This document shows, one piece after another, positions 19,867 to 31,064 of a stretch of 64,000 nucleotides of DNA. The translations under genes and the position numbers were made by a program. The DNA comes from Cardiocondyla obscurior (lineage: Eukaryota; Arthropoda; Insecta; Hymenoptera; Formicidae). The DNA is taken from positions 1,868,395 through 1,932,394 of the forward strand of contig NC_091872.1 of the NCBI RefSeq assembly GCF_019399895.1, read 5' to 3'. A model generated the notes under the pieces. That model searched no databases, was not told the origin of the DNA, and was given only the letters and a program-made list of their open reading frames with translations. Every line of letters starts with the position of its first letter. The stretch's first letter is position 1.

Positions 19867-21111
19867 ATGCCGAAGCATAGGAAGGATCGCTCACATCGCT
19901 CTTCAAGGAAGGATCACCGTAAAAGACGAGATAGATCGCCTAGGAACTGGTCTCGCTCTCGTTCAAGCTCGATGTCCGAACATAACCTCACTCGACGATC
20001 CCGCTCGCGGTCACGACCGCCACGTGCACGGGTCTCGACAGAGCATTCAAGGACACCATCGCCTCGCCTCCAGCTCATACGATCCTTAGGTACTTTTCTC
20101 GATAAGTACTTTGACAGGCATAGATCCCCAGCACCCAGCGAGGTGTCGGCGGACGCGGAAAGACCAGCGAATCTTTTTCCGCTCATTGATTCGTTGGCCC
20201 TCGAAGAGTCCGGCGAGGCTCTTTCAGAGGTCCATGAATACGGCCGAGAGCCCGCCACCACGCACGGCCCCCCTGAGAGACATGAGGCCGTTTCTTTCGC
20301 CACGCCTGTGGCCACATCTCTGGAAGGGGAACCTGACAAGGTCGAGGCGGATGCTCTTGCCACTGAGTTATTTGGCGACCAGCCTCCGGCACATCTCCCC
20401 GCCTCCTGGCCGGCTATTATGGTCCAAACTTTTAAATCAGAGGTTAGATTAGGCCTCAAGGAGGATCTCCGTAACTCGCTCCTCGCTAAATATGAGCTGA
20501 GTGAGCAGCTTTCCTTTTTGGGCCCTCCTGGACTTAACAAGGAAATTATTCCTAATCTAAGCCAGGCCACCGTCACCAGAGATAAGCATCAGGTTAAGCT
20601 CTAGACACAGGTGGGTGCATCTCTGAATGCCCTTGGCTCTGGTTTATCAGAGCTTGCGAAACTCGACCTCCAGAACTCACTCGAGGCTAAGGCTGCCATG
20701 TCTAAAATTGTGGAAGGTTTTAAGTTACTGGCAGACCTTCAATACCATTTATCTAGAGCGAGACGAGCTTTTATCGTCCCATCTTTAAACTTCTTGGGAA
20801 AGACCGTCTCTGATGCAGCGCCTATTGATGACCGCCTCTTCGGAAACAATTTCGCCGAGGACGTGAATTCGGCGCAGTCAGTTGAGCGAGTGGCAAAGAA
20901 AATGGCTCGAAAACCTCCGCCTACGTTAGTTAATGCTTCTTGCCGACCCCCTGCCCAGCAGCCCAGAGCTTTTCCGTCAAGATCTGAAAATAAGGAAAAC
21001 TACAGGGCCCCTCTACCGAGATCTGCGACTCATCACCAGAGGAGGGGCTCCCGCCAACCGAGTCGTACCAGGAGAACACCATTCCGTTCGAAGTCACGGT
21101 CAACCCGTTAA
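19867..21111 (+). pseudogene. DIRS gag-like protein
   Basis: ATG at 19867 (MPKHRKDRSHRSSRKDHRKR) opens a basic Arg/Ser-rich N-terminus (RRSRSRSRPPRAR). A conserved middle follows (FLGPPGLNKEI, LSRARRAFIVPSL). A single TAG at 20602-20604 interrupts an otherwise continuous frame ending at 21111. Role in the family: nucleic-acid-binding structural protein. The stop makes this copy defective unless suppressed. Confidence 0.75.
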
Positions 21112-21128
21112 CTGATTCGGCAGGCCGT

Positions 21129-23018
21129 TTGTCACAGTTTGCCGACCAATGGAGGCTAATCACCTCGGATCCTCAGGTACTTTCTGCGATTCAGGGATAC
21201 GTAATTCCTTTTATAAGTACACCCCCGCCACGCCCCCTTTTAAAGGAACCGGCCCTGTCGACTCTTGAAACTGAGGCCTATGATATGGAAATTCAACGTT
21301 TATGCACAAAGGGAGCGTTGGCGATTGTAAATCCTTCTAAAGATCAATTTCTTTCGTCCTTTTTTCTCATCAGTAAATCTTCGGGAGGTATGCGCTTCAT
21401 TCTCAATCTTAAGGACTTAAATTCTTACATAACTCCTTCACATTTCAAGATGGAGGATTGGCGAACGGTTATCAGGCTCATGACCCTGAATTGTAAAATG
21501 GCAACGATAGATTTAGAAAACGCTTATTTGTTAGTTCCAATACACCCTTCGTGCAGAAAATTTCTCCGTTTTCAGTGGCGTAATGTATGCTATGAGTTTA
21601 CGACTTTACCATTTGGCCTATCTACAGCACCGTATATTTTTACTAAAATTATTCGCCCTATCGTTAAATCTCTAAGGGAGAGAGGTTTCCTATCTGTCGT
21701 TTATTTAGACGATTTTCTCCTTTTAGGAGACTCCGACGAAGACTGTCAGGAGAACGTGAACACCGCCTTGGTCTTGCTTTCCTCTCTTGGTTTCCTAATC
21801 AATTATAAAAAATCACAGCTTGTTCCTTCGTCCAGCTGTCGCTATCTTGGCTTCGTTTTTAACTCGGACTAACAATCACTGTCCATCCCTCCGGATCGCA
21901 GAGAGAAATTACATACATTAGTACGAGAGTTTGCTAAACAGTCACGCTGTCGTATTAGGGATTTCGCCAGTCTGATTGGCTCTCTTGTCTCAGTCTGTCC
22001 TGCAGCTCCTTACGGTCTTTTATATACTAAAAGATTCGAGCGCGAAAAGTTCTTAGCCCTCGATGCTGAATCAGAGAATTATGAAGCTTGGATGCTTCTC
22101 CCTGATCACTTAAGGGAGGATTTTGATTGGTGGTCTCGGACTCTTGCGAACCCCTACCTAGCTAGTATTATTCATTCTGGTTCATACGCCCTCGAGATTT
22201 ACTCAGACGCATCCCTAACGGGCTGGGGAGCTTCCTGCGGAGCCCAGCGAACACACGGTTGGTGGTCTCCAGAGGATAAATCTCTTCATATTAACGTCCT
22301 TGAGCTTAAGGGTTCATTCTTTGCTCTACAATGCTTTGCAGCTCATTGCCATGATTGTTATATTCTCCTCCGGATTGATAATACCACCGCGATCTCTTAT
22401 ATTAATAGATTCGGCTCAGTCCAACATCTTATCTTATCAGACATAGCACGGGATATATGGAAATGGTGCGAGGCCCGTAATATTTTCCTCTTTGCTTCTT
22501 ACATTGCTTCTATTGACAATGTCATCGCAGATGCAGAATCGCGTGTCCTTGACACTGACACCGAATGGTCTTTATCATCTCAAGCGTTCCATATTGTTGA
22601 TAACGTTTTCGGCCCATTTGATATCGACCTATTTGCTTCCTCAATTAATGCCAAATTAGACTTATACGTCTCTTGGCTCCCAGATCCAGGCTCTTGGGCA
22701 ATTGACGCCTTCACTCTTCCCTGGAATCATTTTTACTTCTATGCCTTCCCCCCATTTATCCTCATATCCCGGGTCTTACGCAAGATAATCGAGGATAAGG
22801 CCGAAGGTGTTTTAATTGTCCCGTGGTGGCCTTCCCAACCCTGGTTTCCAATCTTTTCTCGATTATTGGTATCTGATCCGGTTACTCTACAACCTTCTTA
22901 CTCATTATTATCTTCTCCGTTTAGGAACAAACATCCGGAGTGGCGCAGTCTTTCCCTGGCGGCCGGCAAGCTATCAGGAAGGCCTTCCAACTACAAGAAG
23001 TTCCGTCCAACGCACTAG
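21129..23018 (+). pseudogene. DIRS reverse transcriptase-RNase H
   Basis: RT core with MRFILNLKDLN, MATIDLENAYLLVPIH, LPFGLSTAPYIFTK and VVYLDDFLLLG (catalytic DD). A TAA at 21870-21872 interrupts the frame; the same frame resumes and carries an RNase H with IYSDASLTGWGAS, LELKGSFFAL and RIDNTTAISYINR. It overlaps the recombinase start by about 80 bases in another frame, as usual in DIRS elements. One nonsense change is the only clear defect. Confidence 0.85.
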
Positions 23019-23929
23019 ATACGATGCTTGCTTCCTTGTCTCAAGCGACAATTAAACAGTACGAACGACCTCTTCGTGCATGGTGGAGTTTCTGTAGCAA
23101 CGCTAATATATCTCCGTTCTCCCCAAGCGTCGAGCAAGCGTTAGACTTTTTATCCTGCGAATTACTAAGAGCTGGGTCCTACTCAACTCTCAATACGGCC
23201 CGTTCGGCGATATCTCTTGTTTCCTCTTTTAGCATTGGCAATCACGCATTAGTAAGGCGCTTCTGTAGGGGCGCAAATTTTTTAAAGCCTCAAGCTCCGC
23301 GTTATGATTTTATATGGGACCCAGCTCCGGTTATCGCTAAGTTAGCAATGATATATCCGTATAATGACATACCGTTATTTTCTATCATTAAGAAGTTAGT
23401 TCTTTTGCTTGCGTTAGGTTCGGGGCAGCGTGCTCAGACGCTCGCTGCTATTAAGACTTCTCAGATATTTTCATCTCCAGATAAGACTATTATTAAGGTC
23501 CCAGGCCGTCTTAAAACGTCAGCTCCGGGACGACCTCAACCGCTTCTCATTTTTCCGCGGTTCCATCATCGTCCGGAGCTTTGCATAGCTCTGTTGTTAG
23601 ATCACTACCTAGAGTTAACTAAGGTTTTGCGTACACATGAAAATGATTCTTTATTTATATTTTATATTAAGCCTTACAAGCCCGTCGGAGTTCAGACACT
23701 GTCGCGATGGATTCGTGCGGGTCTAAGTGATTGCGGGATACAAAGCGAGTTTTTCTCGGCTCATAGCACCCGCCATGCAGCCACTTCGTTAGCTGCTAAA
23801 AAAGGGGTATCTCTAGACTTGATTAAAAGAGCAGCGGGCTGGACGGGTGAATCCCGTGTTTTTGCAAATTTCTATAATCGTCCCATAGTAAATCCTGACG
23901 ATTTTGCTAATTTTGTTTTGTCTGAGTAA
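22940..23929 (+). CDS. DIRS tyrosine recombinase
   Basis: A 330-residue intact frame; no upstream ATG, so translation probably depends on the overlapping RT gene (the first codon of the frame is GTG). N-terminal core-binding region has LSQATIKQYERPLRAWWSF. Catalytic residues visible are Arg in GSGQRAQTLAAI, the HSTRHAATSLAAKKG box and the Tyr in FANFYNR near the end. This enzyme would integrate circular cDNA by site-specific recombination. Confidence 0.87.
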   Translation: MAQSFPGGRQAIRKAFQLQEVPSNALDTMLASLSQATIKQYERPLRAWWSFCSNANISPFSPSVEQALDFLSCELLRAGSYSTLNTARSAISLVSSFSIGNHALVRRFCRGANFLKPQAPRYDFIWDPAPVIAKLAMIYPYNDIPLFSIIKKLVLLLALGSGQRAQTLAAIKTSQIFSSPDKTIIKVPGRLKTSAPGRPQPLLIFPRFHHRPELCIALLLDHYLELTKVLRTHENDSLFIFYIKPYKPVGVQTLSRWIRAGLSDCGIQSEFFSAHSTRHAATSLAAKKGVSLDLIKRAAGWTGESRVFANFYNRPIVNPDDFANFVLSE

Positions 23930-24230
23930 TAATTTTATTTTGTTTAATCCTTTAGATTACAAGTTATATTACATGTGCTTTAATTTTCCATTTAAGCGTA
24001 GCATATTTTTTTTAGTTTAATCAAACAAGGTGATACAGTTGCAATAATATTATAAGTTTTTTGTTTAGCTACGGTAGCAGTCTCTTGCAATTTGAGTACT
24101 ATTTTGTTTTGTTTAGCTGCGCTTAGATTTTCTTTATTTATTTCAAATAAAGACTATTTGTTGTCGGCAAATTGGCACTTCAAACATCTACATAGTTATG
24201 GTTTATCCATCCGGACGAGACCAGCAGCAT
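23930..24230. other. DIRS 3' noncoding region and right inverted repeat
   Basis: AT-rich with TTTATTTATTTCAAATAAAG at about 24132-24151. The right inverted repeat (24186-24230) closes the element. Confidence 0.7.
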
Positions 24231-24493
24231 AATTAAGATCGAACTTCACTTGGTAAGTTCGTTTAATCTTATAATTTTCTGTGGTTAACGCCGCGAAATA
24301 TTGCTGGAACTTTGGCGACTGTCCACGGCTAAAGAATCGGCAAGCGATTCTCGCCAAAGATAGATTACGCGGAATCTCTCATGGGCGGGTCGAGGCCTTC
24401 GGAATTCGTCGGTGACGAATCTCCTTCACTCCATTGTTATTAACTTTTCCAAAATTCTGTTCAAATTAAATTAAAATCAATTAATAATTTTAG

Positions 24494-25328
24494 TGAAATC
24501 TCTAAATAAGAAAACCTTGAAGAAAAGTCGGGCGCGACGGAATAAGCAAATTAAAAACTTGAGGGAGCTGGTCCGCCGCTTCTTCATTCAATACCTGCTC
24601 GCGGCGGCACCGAGCGAAGAGGTATTCGTCTCTCCCGCGCGCCACGAAGAGAGACCTTGGGCTCCTCGTCCGGGCCCTCCGCCACCATCACCTATCCACG
24701 GCGATCCGGAGCCGTTACACGGATATTTCCCGGAAGAAGAGGAGACCCCGAACAATTCCATTGCAAATCCTACCAGCGAAGTCAATTTTTCAAGCCAGTC
24801 CACGGAGCCGGGATCGGAACAATTCCGCCCCACGACTCCTTCTTATACCCCGAATTCTTCCCTCATCTCCGAGCCACGGTTTCCCGGAGGTGAGCCTGCT
24901 CCTCTCCTCTCTCACCACCTCCTTTTCCTTTCGAACCTGAGGAAGCCGACTCTCTGGGCGAAGATGAATCTATCTCTCTCCCAGGAGTAGACTTCCCCGA
25001 TCAATCTCCATCTCCGGTCCCGAGTATAAAGATCCTCGAGGAGCGTCCAGAATCAAGAGAGGTTATAGATCCTCTCCTGGAGCTCCTCCGCAGGGCCTGT
25101 ACTCCGTGGACAGATCCTGTCCCGGAAAGGGCCTTCTCCATCGGCCCTGACCATTTCGAGCCAGAGGAGATCAGGATTCAGGCAGCTCGGTCTGATCCTG
25201 ATTCTCACTTTTTCATCTATTATCCCGGGGTGGAATTTCCTTTCCTGGCCCCGATGAGACTGATAGATTTGGTCTTCCCGAGATCCACAGCGAGGGTGGT
25301 GGAGATCGAGGAAGTCACATTGGACTAA
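24494..25328 (+). pseudogene. LTR-like element A internal protein, frameshifted
   Basis: Exon 2 begins after acceptor ATTTTAG (ending 24493) with TGAAATCT; leader exon 1 ends in A, so splicing would assemble the ATG. The protein starts with a basic KKSRARRNKQIKNLRELVRR, then a Pro/Glu-rich acidic middle (RPTTPSYTPNSSLISEPRF). A frame loss near 24900-24915 (copy B has about seven extra bases) moves coding to another frame. That frame ends with ACTPWTDPVPERAFSIGPD, YYPGVEFPFLAPMRLIDLVF and TLD before TAA. Family unrecognised; found three times in this window. Confidence 0.65.
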
Positions 25329-25337
25329 TTGTTAAAA

Positions 25338-25339
25338 CA

Positions 25340-25376
<37 letters not shown>
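25338..25376. repeat. (AC)n microsatellite
   Basis: About 18 AC units directly after the ORF stop of element A. A shorter AC tract follows the ORF in copy B (40134-40160). Confidence 0.9.
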
Positions 25377-26765
25377 ATGTATATAATGTAAATACTCAAC
25401 TCCGTTATGTGTAATTTATATTTGTTCATTCGCCTTCAACCTTTTTCTTATTATTTAATTTTTTCCGTAAAAACTTTTGTATTATTTTTATATCTCAGAC
25501 GAACTGATTGAATTTTTCTAAATTGTTTATTTTTCATTGTATGGATCATTTTTATTTGTAATTAGAGTCATTTATTTAGTATTAAATTGTTAACTTTGCG
25601 TTATTCAAATCGTGACTTAATTATTTTATTATTACCTTAAATTATCCTGTCTAAGCGAACAATTACGCCTGGTTCTATCCCAGAGAATAAGGATTCATTT
25701 CCTTTCTCTAAAAAGAACCACTTACGCGCTTAATTGAAATCCGAAAATAATCCGCGCGTAAAATTGTGTAGATTCAAATTTCGAATCACACATAAATTCG
25801 GTGGTACGTCACTTTCCTACCCTATCGGCAAAGTCCATTCCAAGGAATTCCTTCCAACTAATTAATTAAACAAAATTAACCTTCCTGACGTAACAATTCT
25901 ATTCGGCGAACATCCTCCCCGGTGGAATATTTTTTGTGACCACTTTCAATGTACGTGGTTAAGTCTCCTTATACTACTTCATGGTCCTATCTAAACACGC
26001 AAACACAAAATTTATAAATTTTACCAATACTTTAAAACAAGTTTTTACGTAAGTAGAAATACTTACAACTCTGCTTCCTACTATGCCTGCCCACACGTTG
26101 ATTTTCCACTGGAATTGGAAGGCGCCCGCGCGAACAGCATGAAGATTTTGATGACGCCAAAGAACAAAATTTTTAGAGTTAAAAACACCATTAGGTGTAA
26201 AAAGCGCCTCACCCGTCCATAAAATTAGGCCAGGAAACAGTACATTTTGCCGGCATTGAGCAAGAAAGCCTATGATAATAATGTTTTATTTTTATTTATA
26301 ATTATCGTGTATCAGATATCATAGTTTGAAGAAAATGCAAATACCTTGACAAAAGTTTATTCGCTCTATTGCGTCGCGTGGAAGCAATTGTTGCACCCTT
26401 TGATAATGAAATGGGTGCAACCCATCTTCTTTAATGATTCGATGTACCACCGATCTTGAAACACCGACGATATTCGCTACGCGGCGGATACTGTTCGACG
26501 GATCTTCATCGAAGGCTTCCAATACTTGATCGTCAATATCAAAATTCCTTCTTATACCGCGATCTTTTTGTAGATGATTCCTTCGATCTATTCCAAGGAA
26601 TCCCGATTCGCGAGCACGACGCAAACATCTTAAAATTGTCCTAGGAGACGGATGCACACGGTTCGGAAATCTTGCCGCGTAAATTCGAGCCGCGCGTTCC
26701 GCATTTTCGTCAGCTATTCCGTAACACACTATCATTTCTGTGTATTCCGCCGTTGTAAATTCCAT

Positions 26766-26988
26766 GATGGATTATAAGAGTACGTAAACTCAGTGTGTCG
26801 ACACGCCTAAGTAACAATCCACGACAAACAATAGTTGAAAATCGAAAAGATTTCGTTGCTTAGAAATGAAAATGTTTTCATTTTTGTTTTTCGTGAGTTG
26901 TTGCTTCGGCGTGTCGATATACTAAGTGATCAATTTGATCATGACCAAATTTTAATCATGACGATAAAACATTGAAAGCTTTCGACGG
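26766..26988. repeat. Head-to-head junction of two mariner-like copies
   Basis: GTGTCGACACGCCTAAGTAAC (26795) is inverted as GTTGCTTCGGCGTGTCGATA (26898), with AGAAATGAAAATGTTTTCATTTTTG between. Copy 1 begins to the left (minus) and a 5'-truncated copy 2 to the right (plus, homology from 26989). Confidence 0.55.
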
Positions 26989-27068
26989 GTGCAACAATTG
27001 CTTCCACGCGACGCAATAGAGCGAATAAACTTTTGTCAAGGTATTTGCATTTTCTTCAAACTATGATA

Positions 27069-27476
27069 TGTTGCACCGCAAGGGTGCCGTGGGGTTCGTT
27101 CTCCGGAGAGAACTGTAGTTTTTGGAATAAAGTCGCCTTCTCGTTGAATTGATTAATTTCTTTTATTTCCTTCTTCCTTTTTTACAGAGTTACACTTGCA
27201 CTTATTATTCGATTATACACGCGAGATACTTGTTAGCGACTGCCTGTCCGGGCCGCGGCTGCCCCTATATATCTCCTACTGTTGCTATGCCAAAAATCAT
27301 AGCAATCAGCGGAATCGCGGGTGGCAACCGCGACTGTCCTCGGACTTCGCGTCCCGGCCGGAAATGCCAGGTTACCTTGATCGGCGGTATTCTGCCGATC
27401 AAGCTAAATGGTCGCGCGCGTGCGACATTCCGGCGTTATTCCCGAGCCTCTGTTGCTAAGGGCTCGGGATATAACA
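27069..27476 (-). repeat. Errantivirus 3' LTR
   Basis: Starts TGTTGCACCGC and ends GATATAACA on the plus strand. The sense (minus) U3 holds a palindrome around GATCGGC...GCCGATC and a TATATAGG box near 27260. Confidence 0.92.
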
Positions 27477-27492
27477 TCCCTCCCCCCTAGGA
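27477..27492 (-). promoter_or_regulatory. Polypurine tract of the errantivirus
   Basis: On the minus strand, CCTAGGGGGGAGGGA abuts the 3' LTR, the expected plus-strand priming tract. Confidence 0.8.
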
Positions 27493-27632
27493 AGAAGAAA
27501 AAGGGTTAAGTGTTTAATTTTTTTTTTTTTTTTTCAAGCCTTTTTCTTTTACAAGTTTCCTTTCCCTCGGGGAGAAAAGGAAAGACGTTGAGTTTGTGAT
27601 ACGTCTTTCTTTTTTTTTTTTTTTGTGATTAG

Positions 27633-29475
27633 TTATAGTTTATTTTTATTACAATATTTTTTTCTTATTATAGTAATAGTTATAATAATGACCGTAAATA
27701 CGGTTAATGTTGTACTTAATCCTACGGAATATATTATTATTGTTTTTGTTCTGGACGCAACATTATTATTATCTAGTTTGGAACGCATTTTGTTTAAATC
27801 TAAGCTTAGTTGTAGTAGTTCATTTTTATTTCGTACAATCGGTTCCCTTTGTATATTTTTTAATTGTGACGTAATTTTAGCAATGTTGGTTCTATCTTTG
27901 ATTGGTATCATAGTAATATTATATGTTGGTATACAAATATTGATGTCGCTTTCTCCTAGAAGGGTTTTCGATTGTATCGTGAGGTCGTTCGTACTTAATT
28001 GGCACGCGTCTCTTAGTATTATTTTACCTGATCTGATTATATTTATTTTTTTACTTGGCTTATGTTTACATCGTAGTTCAATGGTCTGTGACGCGGTCGA
28101 GTATAGCCACGCTTGGGGCTCGTTTAGTGCCGTCCATATGCTAACATTAGATATGATATGGCGGGTTTCGCATTTCTCGGGTTGATGTCCCGGCTCGGCG
28201 AGTGCTAAGACTTCGCAAGGTGCGTTATCTGATATGTGGTACGTCGCGAAATTGTTTTCGCATATAAGTTTTTTATTTCCGCGGATACAATTATTAATTT
28301 CATCGCGGGTTAAGGTTATGTATTTGTTGTTTTCTTTGTCTAACGCGATATATTCGTGCGCGGTTTCGATTGTTTTGAAAATGTTAGCGTGGTCATACAC
28401 GGGGAACGGTATGACCGCTTTTAATTCGTATGTCGTATCGGTGACGACTGGAAATTTAATAATTATCATAAGAGCGTTGTAATCGCGGTAATGCGCTGTA
28501 ATCGATATATATTTTTCGATTTGATTCCAGTTCTTAGGATTGGTATCGAACGGGAATTGTGACCCTTCGGGTAATTGAATCGTTGCATGTAGTAGCTCTG
28601 TTATGATCTTGTCAATCGGTAATAGCCGTGTGTTAATGATACCTTTTTTAGTCCAGGAGATAAAGTCGATGGTGTCTTGTATGTCAGTCAGTAGGTCAGT
28701 CACGAGTATTCTTAGTGTGTTAAGATGTTCCGTCATCTCCATTTGCCGCGTTACTCTATCTATCTGCTGACTTAGGAGGATGGTCGCGTTCGTTAAGACG
28801 CGGTCGTGTTGCTTGAGTTTAATCTCTAATTCTTGTATATGGCTTAGTGTACCGTTTAATATTTTAAGTTGATTTTTCGCTACGTGTTGAGTCGTTTGCT
28901 GGCTTGCAATTAGCAGTTGTAACAGCTCTTGAAAAATTTTTTCGTCATTGGCGTCCATTATGCCAAATAAAGTTTTCCCTACTGTGCCTACTAAGTCTAT
29001 GAGACCTCTTTTAACGTGTTGAACTTCATAGGTCGCGGTTAATCTGTCTAATGCGGTTATTAGTTTATTATTTTGCATTGTAACCAACATTGCTAAATTA
29101 TGACATTTATCTTTTAATAATTCGCCGTTATATGCTTCATGTAGTTTATTACAGGCATTTTCCGCGTCGTCGACTTGGTTTTGTAATTTCTTAAATCTAA
29201 TTTCAAAATCGGCGATGTTTATTATTAATACTAATTTCCATGTAGTGTCGGATAGATGGAGAAGTCCGTGGTCCTCATAATATAATCCGGGTTCGTGGGT
29301 GAACTGTGTAATTGTGTAAGGTGCGGTTTCGATTGCGCCCTTCGCGGTGGTGAACGTTAATCTGAAATGTTCACTGGTTAAGTATGTGTGTGTGAAGGTG
29401 TTAGCATATCGTGTTGGATGGGTGTGTGAGTTTCGCGGGTCGTCTTCATCGTGGGAATGAAGATGCAGCGTCGGC
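27633..29475 (-). CDS. env: Errantivirus envelope (F-type) glycoprotein
   Basis: The frame is open from just after a TAG near 29478 to the stop at 27633 and lacks an early ATG; the first in-frame ATG is at 29090. CCTTTAG directly precedes it and would serve as a splice acceptor, matching the spliced env mRNA of errantiviruses. A basic cleavage-like VKR followed by GLIDLVGTVGKTLFG resembles the fusion segment of F-type proteins. Heptad-rich helices follow, and a C-terminal membrane span (SVGLSTTLTVFTVIIITITI) ends in a short basic tail. About 600 residues. In the family it mediates membrane fusion; this copy looks intact in the region read. Confidence 0.82.
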
Positions 29476-30071
29476 TAAAGGTACGTACTTTTTATCTTTG
29501 ATATAGGGTTTTATGCACGGATAACAATTACTTTCTCGGAGCTTTGGTTTATCAAAATTCGCTCTCGGCTTCAACGTTAAGGTTTTTCGTTCGTCTCATT
29601 AGTAAGACGCTAACCTTCGTTATAGTAACGTCGTAATATTGTTTCTAGAGAAAGAGAAGGAAAGAGAAAAAAGAAAGAAAAGTAATTGTCATTTCGTGTA
29701 TAGTTGTAGATATGTATGTGTGTGTGTTCGTGTGGTTTATTGTAATTTTTGTGTTTTTGTTTTTAGTGGAATCGCAGTCCTTTTATTACGTATGCGAGGA
29801 GTGCTATTTAGCATTTAGGCCTCACGTGTGTTCCGAATGCGTGGGGTTGCGGAGTCGCCACCGAATTCAATACTTGTGGCACAAATTGGAGCCGAGTTTG
29901 CGGATGCAAACAACGCGGGACCTGGAGTGTCGCCGGGTAACTGTGGTCCCTGGTGACTTCATTGGTGAGTCGAATTATTTTGTTTTATTATACTGTACAT
30001 GGTTTTTTGTTGTTGCTATATATATATATTTTTTTTTTTTTTTTTACTGACTAATTTGTTTTTGCTTATGC
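29476..30071. other. Spacer between integrase and env
   Basis: Noncoding in the element's sense, with purine-rich AGAGAAAGAGAAGG (about 29645-29660) and TA/T runs (30015-30045). It likely contains the 5' part of the env mRNA intron. An antisense open frame here is judged a chance frame. Confidence 0.5.
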
Positions 30072-31064
30072 TTAATGCTCTATGAACGCTTTTAGTCTAT
30101 TTGCATGTACTTTTATTATTTTTCTACCTTTTCTTATGCTAAAGTTAACATCGCTATGCTTTTGTACTACTATGTACGGTCCTATCCACAGCGCATCTAA
30201 TTTCTTGGACCGACCGCGTCGAACCGTTTCGTCGTAAAGAAGAACGGAATCTCCGACTCTGAACTCGCGTTTTCGGGAATCTTTGTCGTAATTTTCTTTC
30301 GCCTTTTCTTTCTCGGTTTTCACGTGATCGTGTGCGAGAGAGTTGGAAGCCCGTAATCGTTCGCGTAATTCATTCGCATAATCGTCATATGAATACGTTT
30401 CTTTCGGCGCGGTCTTCAGTGCTGTCGGTAATGTAGCACGATGTCCGTAGATAAGTTCGAAGGGGGTCAATCCGGTTGCCGTATGCGGGGTTGTGTTATA
30501 TGTAAACATTGCATATGGCAACCATTCATCCCAATCAGATTGATCTTCGTCGATGTAATGTCGTAGGTACTCGGCCAGTGTTCGATGCGATCGTTCGAGT
30601 GCGCCGTTAGTTTGCGGATGATATGCAGTTGTTTGTATTTTTTCCATCCGTAGTAGTTTACAAGTATTTTTGAAAATATTGCTCGTAAAATTCGTTCCTT
30701 GATCGGAAAGAACGTATTCCGGGATCTCGTGTTCAAAATTTATTTGAGTCACGAACGCTTTTGCTACGGTCGCGGCTTCTTGGTTCGGGATAGGAATCGC
30801 TTTACTAAATTTCGTGAGATTATCTTGAAATGTTAGAATGTATTTATTGTTATTGTTCGTTATCGGTAGCGGTCCTACTATGTCTAGGGCGCATTTTTCG
30901 AACGGTCTAGTAGGCGTGTCTGTGATTATTAGCGGCATTTTTGTCTTCCTTGATAACTTATTTTTCTGGCACTGTTCGCATTTCTTTATGTATTCCTCTA
31001 TGTCTCTTCGCATGCCTGGCCACTCATGCTGTAATCTGATGCGATGTAATGTACGTGTGATGCC
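30072..31064 (-). pseudogene. pol: Errantivirus integrase
   Basis: The catalytic core reads CALDIVGPLP (first Asp), VLSDQGTNFT (second Asp) and HPQTNGALERSHRTL (Glu), with a GDSVLLYDE beta barrel after it. The HHCC zinc region is split by a TAG at 31065-31067, after PIGGH on the upstream side and before KKCEQCQ on this side. The stop separates it from the RT/RNase H frame. Confidence 0.85.

Larger units (their letters stand above)
19616..24230 (+). mobile_element. DIRS-type tyrosine-recombinase retrotransposon
   Basis: Inverted terminal repeats: ATGCCTGCTGGTCTCGTCCG at 19616 and its near complement ending CCAGCAGCAT at 24230, extending through GGATGGATAAACCATAACTATGTAG. Between them lie gag, RT/RNase H and tyrosine recombinase in DIRS order. 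Copy B of the host LTR-like element (near 39055) lacks the insertion, which fixes its limits. No clear target duplication is seen, as expected for recombinase-mediated insertion. Confidence 0.88.
18488..25895 (+). mobile_element. LTR-like element A with internal spliced ORF (solo LTR?), split by DIRS
   Basis: Begins TGTTACGTCTCC and ends GACGTAACA, flanked by the 4-bp duplication ATTC (18484-18487 and 25896-25899). TG...CA ends with a 4-bp duplication are typical of LTR retroelements. Without the 4.6 kb DIRS insert it is about 2.8 kb. Related copies are 37952-41499 and 54559-57162 (minus). It has no pol gene, so I interpret it as an unusually long solo LTR carrying its own gene; a non-autonomous element is the alternative. 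Confidence 0.75.
18181..25984. mobile_element. Foldback (palindromic) element in the mariner exon
   Basis: The ends are perfect inverted repeats starting CCATGAAGTAGTATAAGGAG (18181) and its complement at 25984. A direct TCCTAT flanks both ends (18175-18180, 25985-25990). The left arm runs to about 18370 and the right arm back from about 18380 to 18487, then 25896-25984, with a small AAACTTTGCTTTCGTCG loop. It has no coding capacity. A 7.4 kb element was later inserted in its right arm. Confidence 0.85.
17728..26765 (-). pseudogene. Mariner-like transposase with two introns, copy 1
   Basis: N-terminal helix-turn-helix region (26346-26765, MEFTTAEYTEMIVCYG, DUF4817-like) is followed by a 75 nt intron (26270-26344, GTATTT...ATCATAG). 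The middle exon carries FVLWRHQN and NVWAGIVGS. A 76 nt intron (25991-26066, GTAAGT...GTTTAG) follows. The last exon resumes at 18174 after the inserted DNA and carries QQDGAPPHFS and WPARSLDLNVLDYFIWG. The first catalytic aspartate is altered: copy 1 reads WTGEALFT, copy 2 WTDEALFT. Insertion, this substitution and loss of a terminus make it inactive. Confidence 0.8.
17279..26809 (-). mobile_element. Mariner-like transposon copy 1, split by nested insertions
   Basis: The 3' end at 17279 reads ACAAGGTGTCCCAGATCAG, the same terminal motif (ACAGGGTGTCCCAGATCAG) that ends copy 2 at 36846. The transposase runs right to left from 26765 to 17728. The interior between 18175 and 25990 is a later insertion flanked by TCCTAT on both sides. 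Copy 2 has an uninterrupted ATAGGACC at the homologous site (36149). The right boundary is approximate; no terminal repeat was found near 26.8 kb. Confidence 0.75.

Noticed and set aside
19914..20576. Minus-strand 220-residue frame
   Set aside because: Antisense to the Arg/Ser-rich DIRS gag; no independent motif.
25338..25376. CRISPR-like or satellite array
   Set aside because: It is a simple AC dinucleotide run; there are no spacers and the DNA is eukaryotic.
29712..30050. Plus-strand 112-residue frame with hydrophobic start and CxxC motifs
   Set aside because: It lies antisense inside the errantivirus between integrase and env; the composition looks like chance over an AT/GT-rich stretch.
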